A DNA stretch of 64,000 bases from Crambe crambe (taxonomy: Eukaryota > Porifera > Demospongiae > Poecilosclerida > Crambeidae): contig OZ004589.1 of NCBI GenBank assembly GCA_963924555.1, forward strand, positions 6,138,001 through 6,202,000. Reading direction: 5' to 3'. Under the pieces are notes generated by a model. It was not told where the DNA came from, did not search any database, and saw nothing but the letters and a program-made list of their open reading frames with translations. Position numbers and translations under genes: made by a program. Each line of letters starts with the position of its first letter. Position 1 is the first letter of the stretch. Shown in pieces: positions 46,601 to 57,011 of this stretch.

Positions 46601-49600
46601 CAAACTCAGACATGAGCATCGGAAATTCAAAGCGAAATCCGTTATGTGCAACCAGGACTGTTTAATAGGAGTGCAATGTCAGTCAGAAAAGTGTAGTCAG
46701 TTTAGCATACCTGGGTAGTAGAGTAAACCATTCAACCTTGATATCTTCTTGGTGCGTTTTTTAATCCATTTCAGGAACTTGAGTAGTACTGATGCAAGAG
46801 GCTTTTTGTGTTTGAGCATTTCATTTCTAATGCCTGTTAACTTGATTGCTGTAACATAAACTTAAAGATTATTACAACAAAGTACATGATGTACTGTATA
46901 TACCACTGGGGGATATTGGTTGAGTAGTCTTCACCAGTCTACTGAAGGTATATTCACTGTTGATGATTTTGGCTGAAATTTTGGTGATGGAGTTGGAATA
47001 AATGCTTTTATGGCCAGTCGTTTCACAGTCCAAGAAAATGAAAAGCGGATCTTTCTTCGTCTCTCTCTGGACTGGCTCAGTATTTTGACTACTATTCCCA
47101 TGAATAGTGGTTTCTAGACAGCGCCTTTTATTGATGCCACTGTATTCATCCTCTGATTCAAGTCTACTCCTCTTCATGTTTAATAGCAGATTTTGAAAAA
47201 TGTCTTGCAAGCACTATAACAAAGAATTCATAGTTGATGGTGTTTCCAAGATGTAACCACAGAACAATCTGATCATATGCCAGGACAATCACAGATCCAA
47301 ATAAATGCAGGCAGGACTAAGACTATAACAGCATGCCAATTTTGAATACCATAGGTTTTCTTCCTATTGACTCTCAGCTGCTGGCTTAAGCTATATATAT
47401 GGGAGGAACTTGGACAGCCCCATAAGCCTCCAGTACCTTGAGTATAGCCGTCCAGCTTCATCTGAGGAGCATATACCATGTGCTGCTGGCCTAAGGGAGA
47501 AACTTGGATGGCCCCTATCATCCAAGACCATGAGTATAGCCTTTCATGCAGCTACCCTTGCCAGCTCAAACAGCATCCTCAAACAGCATGCACCAAGGCA
47601 CTTTGTTGCTGGTCTAAGGGAGGAACTTGGACGGCCCCTAAGCCATGATATTGTCCAAGACCATGAGTAGCCTTCCAGCTACCCTTGCCAGCGCTGCTCT
47701 AGCAGCATCCTAAAACAACATGCACCAAGGTAGTCTTGAATAACCAGCCCAGAGATGTATTGCATCATCAGCTCATGAGGCAATACATCAATCAAGGGGC
47801 TGAAGATGGGCTTTAGCTATCCAAGACTCAAAATCATACTGGTTCTCACTTATTCTAGAGTTATTTCATAATATTGTTAGTTACCTCATGACCTTGTGAC
47901 TTCAAACTCACCTGATGATTGGAGTATTATGGTATTGCAATTATCTCCTGCTTCAAAAATATACCAGTAGTTGTTGGCTGTGTATAGGTACAGAGATGAG
48001 GCCAGTTGGTAGAGTCTTGCAGAGATGAGTTGGTAGAGTCTTGCAGAGATGAGCTGGTAGAGTCTTGCAGAAATGAGGCCAGTTGGTAGAGTCTTGCTTT
48101 TTATAGTAATAAAGAACCAATGAATTTCCCCTGGTGCTGTCCCTGGTGTTTTCCCTGGTGCTCTCCCTTACATACATGCTTGGGTCATAAGGTTAGTTTG
48201 TTCCATAAAAGGGTGTTGCACAATAATTCATGAATATGATTATACCAGCCTGGTGCTGTCCCTGGTGTTTTCCCTGGTGCTCTCCCTTACATACATGCTT
48301 GGGTCATAAGGTTAGTTTGTTCCATAAAAGGGTGTTGCACAATAATTCATGAATATGATTATACCAGCATGGGTCATTACCATGGTTTATAGAGCTAGGT
48401 TAAATTCTCCTGGTACTCTCCCATGCATCCTCTTGTATTATTATGATCACATACACATGACAATAACAAAATTTATAGCTATATATATTGTGTGGTATTA
48501 TTAGCTAGTGCATGTAGATCAGATTTAAGGAGTTAATATAACTTACAATCATGTATGTATAGTCTTGTATGCTAGTGTTACCACTGCAAGGGGAGTGTGT
48601 GGGGCTAGTTGTTAAAATGTCTGTATTTGTTCTGACACTATCTCTCTTAAGGGCTTGCTATTTACACCTTGAGAGTGCAGTTCCTCTTTAAACTCCTCAT
48701 CTGAAGTACAGTCGTCTCTCAATAACATCAACACATCATAGTCCAGACCGAGGGAGGCCAATCTTTGTGCTTGTGCATAAGTAATATCAAAATACTGCCT
48801 CAATTCACGTCGGCTTCTTTTTTCATGGCATACTTGTTTCATTTTCTTAAAGTTATATATGGGCAGATTTTCTAGTTGGTTTTTAAGCCAAGACTCGGTA
48901 AAAAGCTTTTCCATTGCCTTTACATCTTCAAGATCTGTATGAACTGAATACATAGCATCCAAATGAAGATCTATTGCTACAACAAACATGCGATTACCTT
49001 GATAAGGTTCTCCAAAGAAGTGAATATAAAGTGCCTCCTTCCCCAGTGCGGTACTTTGTAGATCCTCATGACCAGATCTTTGAAGCTGTTATTTGTATAC
49101 ATTATGTAGTTAATTGTTATAATTAAGTATAATTTAAGCTAAACAATAATTTGCCATGAATATGCCATGCCATGAATATGCCAGACCCATGAAAATGCAT
49201 TCATGAGAATTTCAGACTCATGGAAAACCCATGGATGTGAAATAGTTATATTCATCCATTATTTAAAAAAAAAACCTAGTAGTGAGATATATAGTTATAT
49301 TTATATATACCTTTCGTAATTGAGGTAGAGGGTCACAGAAGTGTAGTTTACGTGTCAGACTTGAACGTTGTTTCTCAATCTCAGGCATGAGTATTGGAAA
49401 TTCAAAGTTAAATCCATAATGTGCCATCAAGACTTAAAGGAATCATAAATAATTATGAATAATAGAAAAATTTCAGCGTCTACCTACCTGGATGGTGGCG
49501 TATGCCAGCTGAGTTTGACACTTTCTTAATCCATTTTAGGAATTTAGGTAGAACGAATTGAAGTGGTTTCTTGTTACTGAGCATTTTATTAGTTATACCT

Positions 49601-52600
49601 GTCATGCTCGTCACTGTAATCAATAAGTTACAAATTTAGGTATGCACTGCTCAATATATTCATGGCATGTACCTATGGGAGATATATTTTGGGTGGTTTT
49701 CACAAGTTTACAGAAGCTGTGTCTGCAGCCAAAAACTTTAGCTGAAATTTTTATAATGGAGTCATTGTCTGTGCTTAAGCCAGTTGTCTCGCAGTCAAGG
49801 AAAATGAACAAGCCTTGACGCACATTAGCCCTTTGACGCTGGACTTCTGGTTCAGCATTGATGCTACCATTTCCTGCATGTTCTTCTGCAGTCTCATTCA
49901 CATGCTGAACCTCTGGCTCAGTATCATTTCCATCTGCCTCATCCTCAGAGGACTCATCTGTCTCGCTCTCAGAGTACTCTTCTGTCTCACTCCCCTTTCC
50001 CCCATTTTCCTCTGTCTCACTCTCGCTCTCAATCTTGATCTCAGTCTTGATCTCTTTCTTTAACTTGATTTTCAGCTTAGCATCTGTACTATCCTCTTCC
50101 CCATATTCATCTCCCTCATTCTTGCCCTCAACCTTGATCTCACTCTCAAGCTTAATCCTTTCAAGTTTGACTTCTGGATTAATATCCAAGCCAACCCCCA
50201 CCTGGACACCCCCTGGAACAAATTTTTTCTTTGCACTGATGTGCTCACTCTCCAGTTCTGGTCCCCTCCTCTTCATTTCTTTAAGTTGATAATTCTGATT
50301 TTCTGAACATGACAAGTAGAATTGCTAGTATCCTAATAATGATCAAACACCCCGAGCTCACAGCTACCCACACCAGCTTGACATACTGGCATAAGGGACT
50401 ATATACTGTATTCTGCTGGCCTAAGGATGAACTTGGACTACCCCTAAGCCCAAGACCATGAGTAGCCTTCCAGCTAACTCTCACCAGCTTCTACCAAGCT
50501 TGGAGATATTTGGACAACTAAATTAACAGTCAAGTGCATGCTGGCATAAGGGAGGAACTTAGACGGCTCCTAAGCCATAATTGTCCAAGACCATGAGTAG
50601 CCTTTGAGATACTCTTGCCAGCATTACTGACCATTAACCCCCAGGAAGAACACGATAGTCCAAGACTAACCTTTAGCTATCTATAAGACCCAATGTTTAA
50701 AAATTGTTTTCATGGTGCTCCTTATCCAAAAATAACTAAAAGTGTATTGCCATTTACATGTTGTACCACCTTGCTCACCTTGAGACCTTTACTTAAATCT
50801 GCTGTTCTTCTACAGTAGTTCCAGCTCCAGAGATTGTGTATAACAGGTTACAGAAGGCTGAATGGTCAGAAGTTGGGCCCTGGTGGTAGTGACTGCAGAA
50901 ATAAGCTGAATGACTGTTATCCAGCAGCAAGCTGCTTTTTATAGGCAATAATTCTGTGAATTTCCCTGGTACTCTCCCTGGTACTTTCCCTGGTACTTCC
51001 CCATAAAAATACCCCCATTATAATAACAATGGGAATTCCCCTGGTACTTTCCTATTATGATTAAGTAAAGTCACAGGTGAAATTTATGAATCACCTCAAT
51101 TAGTATTATAATAGTGTACTTTACAGTGGTACAGGGTATCTCCCTGGTTTCTTCCCTTAGGTTGTGGTTATAAAAGTGTTTTTTTTTTTAAATTTCTGCT
51201 GTAAGAATGCTTTCAGCTGGAATACTGCAAAAACAACTGTTTCGATGGAAACCTCTATCAAGGAAAAGGAGAAGCCAATGGAAATTCCATCTCCTTCAAG
51301 TGTTATAATTGTGATCATTGATACCACTGGTTTCAATCTTAAAAGACCGGACAACATTTGTCAAATTGTTGCATTTGAAATGAAGGACGAACATGAGTCT
51401 TTTTCAGTATATCTAAAACCCCAATGCTCCTTCCGTCTAAAAGCATCTGAAAAAAATGGATTTGCACTATATGGAAGGAAATTATACCATAATGGGGAGT
51501 TGGTTAATGCTGTTGAACAGCAAGAAGGAATTCAGCAGTTTTACGAGTATTTGAAGCAGAAAACCCTTTTGGGTAACTGTGTCTTAATTTCATATGAAAA
51601 AGGGTTTTTATCACGGTTTTTGCTTCAAGCTTTTGAGAAATACTGCAAAGTTAACCCCCAAGATATTGAATCCCGTGGGGTGAGGTTTGCCCATCTGCGT
51701 CCTTTTCTTCGAAATAACAAGAAAGATCGACTTCCTGGTATTGAAAATCTGCAATTAAAAACTGTTTATGGTTATTTATTTCCAAATGAAGAAGATCATC
51801 CTTTACCTACTGCTCATCAACGTGCTATGATGCTGCAAAAGATCATCATGAAATTGAGGATCAGTGTTATGAAGCTCATGGAATAATTATCAGTGAAAAC
51901 TATAATAATCCCTAGGTTTAACTTTTGCCCACTTTTGATATCAGTAACTGTAAGTGAAGACTTATATCCTTATCTTTGTTACTTTAGTGAACTGAGTTTA
52001 CAGCACAAAGTCATCGTTTTTATTATATGTAACTGCACTGAATCTTAATTGTTATCATAATTATCTGCAACTATAAAATCATCAGCATCCCCAACCTATA
52101 CACTGGATATTAAGTGCATTTGCTTGCTCATACTGCCCATGCATACATACATGTGTATGCAGCTCCACTTGCACTCAATTGCAACATCAATCCTCATCCC
52201 ATGCATGCAGGCAGTAAGGAGGTAAAGGGTCGGCTACGCCAGACCAGAGGTGGAGGAAGATCATTTCAATTTTTCAATTGGGGGGCACTTAATTGACCGA
52301 TGTGTATGAGTGTGAAGAAAACATTCTTATCACAACAAGTACAAGCTAGCATGCAAGATATACAGTACATGCAGCTAGTTATTATTAGTAGCAAATTTGG
52401 GGGGCACATTACTATTGTGAAAAATTTGGGGGGGGGGCACATGCCCCCTGTGCCCCAGTGGTTCCTCCGCCTCTGCAGACTATGCAGGCAGTATGTGCTA
52501 TCATGTGATTTTATTTACATTCATGGTTAACTGACTTGCATATGATTATGCATTATTGTACAATTATCTGTTTAATCTGCATGCACGGTTATGTGCATGG

Positions 52601-53788
52601 GAACCTTAGCTAACCAAAAGGGATTGCATGGCTCTATATGTGATTAAATATGTTAGAGAAGAAACTTGAGGATGTAAAGCTAAAAGTGGTCCCACTAATG
52701 ATCTACCCTATACGTTATTGGTTCCATTGACCATGATAGGTTTAATGGTTATTTAGTTTGTTACCATGTATCCCATATTCTGTGCAGACATTAAATTCAA
52801 TTTCTTCTCATTATTAGCTGCATAGACTATGTGCACAATGTGAAGATTAAATATACCAGCTATCGGTATTAGATCCCAACTGTCAAAAATTAAGTGATGC
52901 AGGTTCATACATGAATCTTCATCTTAGGTGAGCCAGCAGAGAGAACTGGAAGGACAGTCGGTGAAGAGTTGGTGAAGAACCTAAGAGAAGGAGGTTGTGT
53001 GGATGAACACTTGCAGGATCAGGTATGCAAGTGACGTACAGTTAAAAAAAAAGTAGAGATAATCCAACCACTTCACAGATTCCACAAAGTTATTTGACAC
53101 AATTATTATGCACATGCAGCTAATAGTCCTGATGGCACTGGCTGAGGGAGTGTCAAGAATCAGAACAGGACCTCTCACACTCCATACAAAAACTGCTATA
53201 CATGTGGCTGAGAAGATGACCGATGGCAAGGTAATTTCTCTTATGTATACAGAGAGAAAAAATTGGAAAAGAAAGTTTAGAGTATTATCATAGCGATAAA
53301 AAACACCAGATTCTCTATTTTGACTGGTGTTTTGTATATTAGGTACTAAATCAACATATCTACAATTATAGCTACTAGCTATGTTTGAAGTGATTGTGCA
53401 GATCCAGGATGACTGGTTCATCACTGGTTGCACTGCAAAAACGAAATTGTTATTTTAGCAAACTTGCTTAGTTAGGTGAGATTAATCATTTGAAATCTGT
53501 CAAAATGACACTATATTTTTGTTGAATACAACAAACTGTTTGGTTGTTTCAACGATGATTAGTCTTAATTAACTGTTATGTTTATTGAAACAACAATTCT
53601 GTTTTTGCAGTGTGGATATAAACTTTAACAACCCTTTAAAGCCAGGAGAATTGGGTAGCTAATTATATCCAAACCAGTTTCTCCATTTCCCCATCTATTT
53701 TATCATATAGGCTGTATTTAGAGTGGAAGAGTTGGAAGGAGACACAAATGTCATCCATTGTCAGGGCATTGGATTTCAAAGACAATAA
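40638..53788 (+). CDS. RTCA: RNA 3'-terminal phosphate cyclase RTCA
   Basis: Converts RNA 3'-phosphate to 2',3'-cyclic phosphate using ATP. Exons: 40638-41009, 41069-41313, 41520-41643, 41699-41757, 41812-41953, 42306-42445, 42519-42577, 52928-53022, 53120-53230, 53711-53788. Conserved runs: [91 protein letters not shown] and [13 protein letters not shown]; the His of LHTKTAI aligns with the guanylylated His of RtcA. Odd: exon 1 adds about 115 residues of basic and Ser/Pro-rich sequence ([12 protein letters not shown]) before the cyclase, absent from vertebrate RTCA. Intron 7 is 10.35 kb and holds four nested genes. Confidence 0.95.
42033..42180. repeat. CTCCTCCTT-rich minisatellite
   Basis: Pyrimidine-only CTCCTC/CCCTCC repeats in RTCA intron 5. 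Confidence 0.9.
42871..43886 (-). CDS. OB-fold/zinc-ribbon protein nested in RTCA intron 7
   Basis: Two exons, 43636-43886 and 42871-43573, joined in phase 2; about 317 aa. The N-terminal ~83 residues ([18 protein letters not shown]... [15 protein letters not shown]) look like a small beta-rich OB-type domain. A Ser/Leu/Lys-rich low-complexity middle (KSLSESPSK-type repeats) leads to a C-terminal part with two CxxC pairs (ACINCGARV and GICSKCGML), as in RPA-type zinc-ribbon OB folds. Single-stranded nucleic acid binding is an inference from fold resemblance. The orthologue is not recognised. Its upstream region has a GCATGCG palindrome near 43923. Confidence 0.66.
44332..44542. mobile_element. 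MITE with 26-bp perfect TIRs and TA duplication
   Basis: Left end AGGTAAAGCGGGGCTATTTC is exactly inverted at the right end (44517-44542). TA dinucleotides flank both ends, as for Tc1/mariner-type non-autonomous elements. 211 bp, no coding capacity. The surrounding 43887-45992 shows no gene on either strand. Confidence 0.85.
45083..45156. mobile_element. Mini inverted-repeat element, 74 bp
   Basis: A near-perfect hairpin: arm TAGCCTCGTTCCCAGGCCTT and onward, inverted after a short loop. Flanked by a 9-bp target duplication AGTCTTGAC (45074-45082, 45157-45165). Confidence 0.9.
45993..47177 (-). CDS. DEDDh exonuclease-like protein A
   Basis: Five exons: 46904-47177, 46711-46848, 46389-46476 and 45993-46324, plus the third exon at about 46539-46660 encoding [19 protein letters not shown]; about 320 aa. 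Motif I is [10 protein letters not shown] (DxE present). Motif II is HNGFRFEF, with Glu where DEDD enzymes usually have Asp. Motif III is AHTGLEDV (HxxxxD present). The basic N-terminus ([19 protein letters not shown]) looks like an NLS. The C-terminal ~90 residues ([21 protein letters not shown]) are shared only with gene B. Fold resembles ISG20/TREX/PML-type exonucleases. The ATG is chosen because B aligns there (MKR...). A non-coding leader exon lies upstream. Confidence 0.8.
47399..47692 (-). ncRNA. Three copies of ~85-nt structured repeat, leader intron of gene A
   Basis: Copies at 47608-47692 and 47485-47565 plus a degenerate one at ~47399-47470. Read on the minus strand each starts GCTGGCAAGGGTAGC and ends CCCTTAGACCAGC, closing a stem. 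Inside are a GTAGC/GCTAC hairpin and a CTTGGAC/GTCCAAG hairpin. Whether the element acts as RNA is inference; the repeat itself is plain. Confidence 0.65.
47912..48105 (-). promoter_or_regulatory. TATA box and non-coding leader exon of gene A
   Basis: TATAAAAA on the minus strand (48098-48105), then a leader of ~160 nt ending at a strong donor CAG|GTGAGT (exon edge 47912). The leader holds four copies of GACTCTACCAACTG/CTCATCTCTGCAA type. The matching acceptor is TTGTTATAG before 47213, 36 nt upstream of the ATG. Confidence 0.72.
48130..48367. repeat. 119-bp tandem duplication upstream of gene A
   Basis: Two almost identical 119-bp units, starting 48130 and 48249, each with three CCCTGGTG blocks and CATACATGCTTGGGTCATAA. 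They lie directly upstream of the gene A TATA box. Confidence 0.95.
48612..50276 (-). CDS. DEDDh exonuclease-like protein B
   Basis: Paralogue of A with the same five-exon layout: 49673-50276, 49488-49613, 49311-49432, 48998-49085, 48612-48943 (last acceptor placed by alignment with A); about 425 aa. The longer first exon is an acidic, Glu/Lys-rich disordered region ([20 protein letters not shown]). Motif I is [14 protein letters not shown]; motif [12 protein letters not shown] again with Glu for Asp (and Tyr for the Asn of A); motif [18 protein letters not shown]. The C-terminal module [20 protein letters not shown] is shared with A. Divergent from gene C. Confidence 0.8.
50415..50622 (-). 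ncRNA. Two copies of ~85-nt structured repeat, leader intron of gene B
   Basis: Copies 50415-50488 (shortened in the second hairpin) and 50540-50622, same orientation relative to the gene as in A. Outer stem here uses GCTGGCA/TGCCAGC. Confidence 0.62.
50779..50943 (-). promoter_or_regulatory. TATA box and non-coding leader exon of gene B
   Basis: TATAAAAA on the minus strand (50936-50943), then a leader of ~130 nt ending AAG|GTGAGC (exon edge 50779). The leader contains CAGCAGCAAGCTGC on the + strand, an inverted repeat just after the TATA. Confidence 0.7.
50944..51176. promoter_or_regulatory. Divergent B/C promoter with Rel-type site
   Basis: About 225 bp between the gene B TATA and the gene C TATA (TATAAAAG, 51169-51176). 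It contains GGGAATTCCC (51031-51040), a perfect palindromic NF-kB consensus, and several GGTACTTTCCCTGGTAC / CTCCCTGGTAC repeats. Confidence 0.68.
51245..51886 (+). CDS. DEDDh-like pseudo-exonuclease C, intronless
   Basis: Single-exon gene, 213 aa; start chosen as the first in-frame ATG downstream of the TATA box (51169). It keeps the exonuclease-fold outline: strand plus IIDTTGFNL, then FVxxL-type positions, [16 protein letters not shown], an internal [16 protein letters not shown] and a terminal [12 protein letters not shown] helix. The acidic residues are lost: motif I reads DTTG without the second acid, motif II has no Asp, and motif III has His but no Asp. That resembles PML-I exon-9-type inactive exonuclease domains. 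Probably a non-catalytic nucleic-acid or protein-binding module. Head-to-head with B. Confidence 0.72.
   Translation: METSIKEKEKPMEIPSPSSVIIVIIDTTGFNLKRPDNICQIVAFEMKDEHESFSVYLKPQCSFRLKASEKNGFALYGRKLYHNGELVNAVEQQEGIQQFYEYLKQKTLLGNCVLISYEKGFLSRFLLQAFEKYCKVNPQDIESRGVRFAHLRPFLRNNKKDRLPGIENLQLKTVYGYLFPNEEDHPLPTAHQRAMMLQKIIMKLRISVMKLME
51887..52927. other. 3' part of RTCA intron 7
   Basis: AT-rich; no gene seen. At 52270-52480 is a repeat fragment with three TTGGGGGGCAC(A/T) blocks followed by ATGCCCCCTGTGCCCCAGTGG, probably a dispersed element. Confidence 0.5.
53431..53612. mobile_element. MITE-like element, CACTGCAAAAAC termini
   Basis: Terminal inverted repeats CACTGCAAAAAC...GTTTTTGCAGTG, followed inward by ATTGTT/AACAAT; 182 bp in the last RTCA intron. 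No clear target duplication. Confidence 0.7.
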
Positions 53789-53989
53789 CTATAGCTAACA
53801 TAACAAAAATAACAATATGAAATACGAACTGATATAGCTAGCTACAAGTGAAGAAGAAATGCAACTTTGCAAGATCTTCAAACATTCTTTAAGATAATGA
53901 CTGTCACATCCTGCAAGTTCATTGGGGCTGCAATATGTCAGGTTTATCATTTATATATATCAGTAGGCCTTGGGTGTACGTTAGTCTAC

Positions 53990-54175
53990 TGCTCTGTACA
54001 ATGGATGGAACCATTTGATCCGTGGTGATCATCACTACAAAAATAATCTAGCTAAGAACTTACAAAATTGCACACCTGGCTCAAAATATTATCAAGAAGT
54101 GGGGTCTACATCTAAAGGCAAGAGCTGTACAGTATGGACATCCAGCTCTAAGGGTGAGCAGCAGAGGTTTCATTG
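53990..54175 (-). pseudogene. Degenerate copy of the 57.0-kb terminal exon region
   Basis: CTGCTCTGTACAATGGATGGAACC and GATCATCACTAC, then CTCAAAATATTATCAAGAAGTG, match 57013-57130 with many changes. It shows that the 3' flank of the ANKRD13-like gene was duplicated beside the NB-ARC gene. Confidence 0.6.
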
Positions 54176-54333
54176 TAATGAGTGACTTGAGGGGTAGCTA
54201 GTATAAGCTCACTAGAACTGAAGAGATGCTCTAGTTGCATACATACATTACACTTAAGTACGTTTTAATAATTATAGGTACATCACAAGTAATATTATAG
54301 CATTATGTAGCTAATAGACTAGCTGGATGTACA

Positions 54334-56806
54334 TCATAATACCCTACCTAAAAACAATGCATAACTATGTAGTAATGAATTTCTACACTCAATTTCACAA
54401 CGTTCTTGACATTTCTCCACCAATTGACGTAAATCTTCAACAAGTTGAGTTTGATTCACTGACAGTAAGAAAGGCATCACCAAGTTCCTGTAAACATCAA
54501 AGTAGCACACCACATTGGAGCACTGAAAACATGTTCTTGTGATGGCAGTTAGACTCTCATTGGCACTTTTCAAGTCATCACGTGAAGTATAAATACTATG
54601 GAGTATAATGTGTGCTACTGGATCAAGAGAACCTTTACAGTTGTAGTTTTCTTTGAGAGCATGTTGAAGGTGAAATAAGGACTTATTGTATTCCATTGAA
54701 TAGTAAGACAGAACTCCAAGAAGAATACTTTCAGTTTTATTCAAGGGTACCTGATGTATTTTCAATTTTCTATCAAGATCTCTGGTAAGAAAGAACAAGT
54801 AGAACTTCCAATAATCATAACATATTGCATGTCTTTTTTTGGTCTTACTGCACAATTTATTTATGATGGACCTAGTTGATATAATAGCAGTAGGAATATT
54901 TTCAGAATCTATTTCAAAATTTTCCAAACAAATCCATAGTTTTTCCAAATATTCATCACCACTTGAGACAAAGCATGAATAATCACGAGTAATCAGTCTT
55001 TTATATGCAGATCTTAGTTCAAGTATCTTAATTGTGTCATAGATTGGCTTCTTGCAGAGTGTTGTAAGAACATTTACTGAAGAGTTTAGTAGATCTCTGT
55101 AGGGATGATTGTAGGAACAAGGGTTAGCTTCATAACTATATGTATTGATGATAGAAATGGACATATTGTAGGAGTGCTCGTTGTGCCTACTGAGAATATC
55201 ATTCAAGTGATGGATATCTTGTCTGCTAAAAAAATGTTGATAGTCCTGATGTGTAAATAATTCATCCAGTAATTGTCTGTCACATTGATCTCTTCCACTG
55301 AGATTTCTAGGAAGCTTCTAATTTGTTCATGAAAACTGTAAATAGTACTCCTTACCCAGTGACGTTTTACAATGAATGACTTCTTATAAAGTTCAGTAAC
55401 ACATTCTTCAAGTAAAAAATGATCAGTGTACTTCTTCATGACATTTGAAGTTATTATTCTTTTAGCCAATGACTGGCGGAAAGGAATAGGAAATTTAACC
55501 AGCAAAAGGCTATGTTCCTTTTTCATACTTTGAAAAGAAATATTCAGTGCACTCCAAATATGATTATTGGTACCACTTAGGAATTCTTGTCGATTAGGCA
55601 CGGATTCCTTCAGCCTGCCGATAATGAAATCAGCTCCATAGATACTTTGAGCCAAGACTTTTATCACCAAGGGTACATTGCCTACAAGCTTACAAATTTC
55701 TTTAGCATCTCCCCTTGATATGGGAGGGGAATCATGAGTTAAGAAGTGATGATAGAGGGAAACACAACCATCAGTTGATAGACTTAGTAATCTGCGCATA
55801 TCATACCTGTAATTTGACGACATCACCGTTTCTTGACTTGTTATCAAGATCTTTAAGTGAGAGAAGCGCAAGAGAACATCCACAAACTCATCCATGAATC
55901 TTTTACGTGATGAACTCTTTTTCCAAATTCCATCGACATTATCGAGTATCAACAAGGTGTTATTTCTGGTCCATTTCATTGGCTTATCTCTTTCAAATTT
56001 TATTCTTGTTATGTTTTCAAGTTTATCTTGCAGGCTCCCAACTGATATAAACTCTTCTACTCTAATATAGTGAACATCATAACCATATTCAAGGATTTCA
56101 TGGCCAACATGTAGGATGATTTCCGATTTTCCAAATCCAGGGGGGCCATAAAGAATAACCAAGTTCACTTCTCTGAGGGACTTTAAAGTGTCACTTTTTT
56201 TCTCTGTCTCTACCAATCAGCCTATGATTAATGAATGGCAAAGACTGTGACTGATGATGCTTCTTCAACTGAGACAAAGAAAAGCTTGCCATAGTCACGA
56301 TCCTTTTCTGGGAGTTTGACTTTCAATGAGCCAGCTTGATATACTAGAAACAGAGATGAAAGAATGCAGAGGGCAAAGAATAGAAGACGACCATGGCGAT
56401 AAGTTCTACAATATGAAAGAAATTCACGCATCCATATCAGCCACTTCCTTGCCTTTTCAGTGCTGATGGTCGGCAGTTTCTTAGGCTGCAAAGATGGTAG
56501 ATCATTTATTCTGCTATACAAATCATTGGCAGCAGCCCCTAGTCCTACTGATCTAGTACGCAGTGCTTTACATAGTCTTTCCAGTGTAGGTTTTTCTTCA
56601 TGTCTTTCAGTTGGCCACTGCGACCATTTGGATAAAATTTTAACCAAAAATTCAGAGGGACTACCTTTAGGTAGGCTCTGATCGAAGTTTTCTACTTCAC
56701 CATGGCTGAAACCCAGTGCCCTACCAATATCTTTCCATTTGTAAGCATAGTCAGTCAGTTTCTCTAACAAAAAACGAACGTCTTCTTCTGCGACAACCGT
56801 TTCCAT
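54334..56806 (-). CDS. Death domain-TM-NB-ARC-helical repeat (NLR-like) gene, frame breaks
   Basis: Three adjacent frames. 56228-56806: Death domain (KWKDIGRALGFSHGEVENF ... LVKILSKWSQW ... PTLERLCKAL) and a TM helix (LLFFALCILSSLFLVYQAG). ~55290-56216: NB-ARC STAND ATPase with Walker A YGPPGFGKSE, Walker B LLILDNVDG, sensor LITSQE and GNVPLVIKVLAQ. 54334-~55290: TPR-like helical repeats (LLGVLSYYSMEYNKSLFHL...). The first junction can be bridged by a ~95-nt intron (donor GTGACT at ~56295, acceptor GGTAG at ~56208) keeping frame. The second needs a one-base shift between 55205 and 55323, where both frames stay open. Likely an innate immune or apoptosis sensor. Indel, polymorphism or recent decay cannot be separated here. 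Confidence 0.8.
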
Positions 56807-57011
56807 TTCTGTGGGCGGGGCTGACCAGCAAGATGTACGTAATGAACGGATGACTCTTGAATGTAAGGGCGTGGCATTTTATTGAAAATCATAAATAAAA
56901 ATAATGGTGTATATGGAAGAGGTCACATATGGTATGTTATCATGAAAGAGAGATAAGAAAAACACAACAACAGACAGTCAGGAGATGGATAACTAACATG
57001 GTGTATGTTAG

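Noticed and set aside
47273-47670. Open frames across the gene A leader intron
   Set aside because: They run through the structured repeats on both strands, do not align between copies in one frame, and lack start context; better explained as RNA elements.
47608-47692. Structured repeat as a tRNA or hammerhead ribozyme
   Set aside because: No GGTTCRA box B or anticodon arm, and no CUGANGA/GAAA core on either strand.
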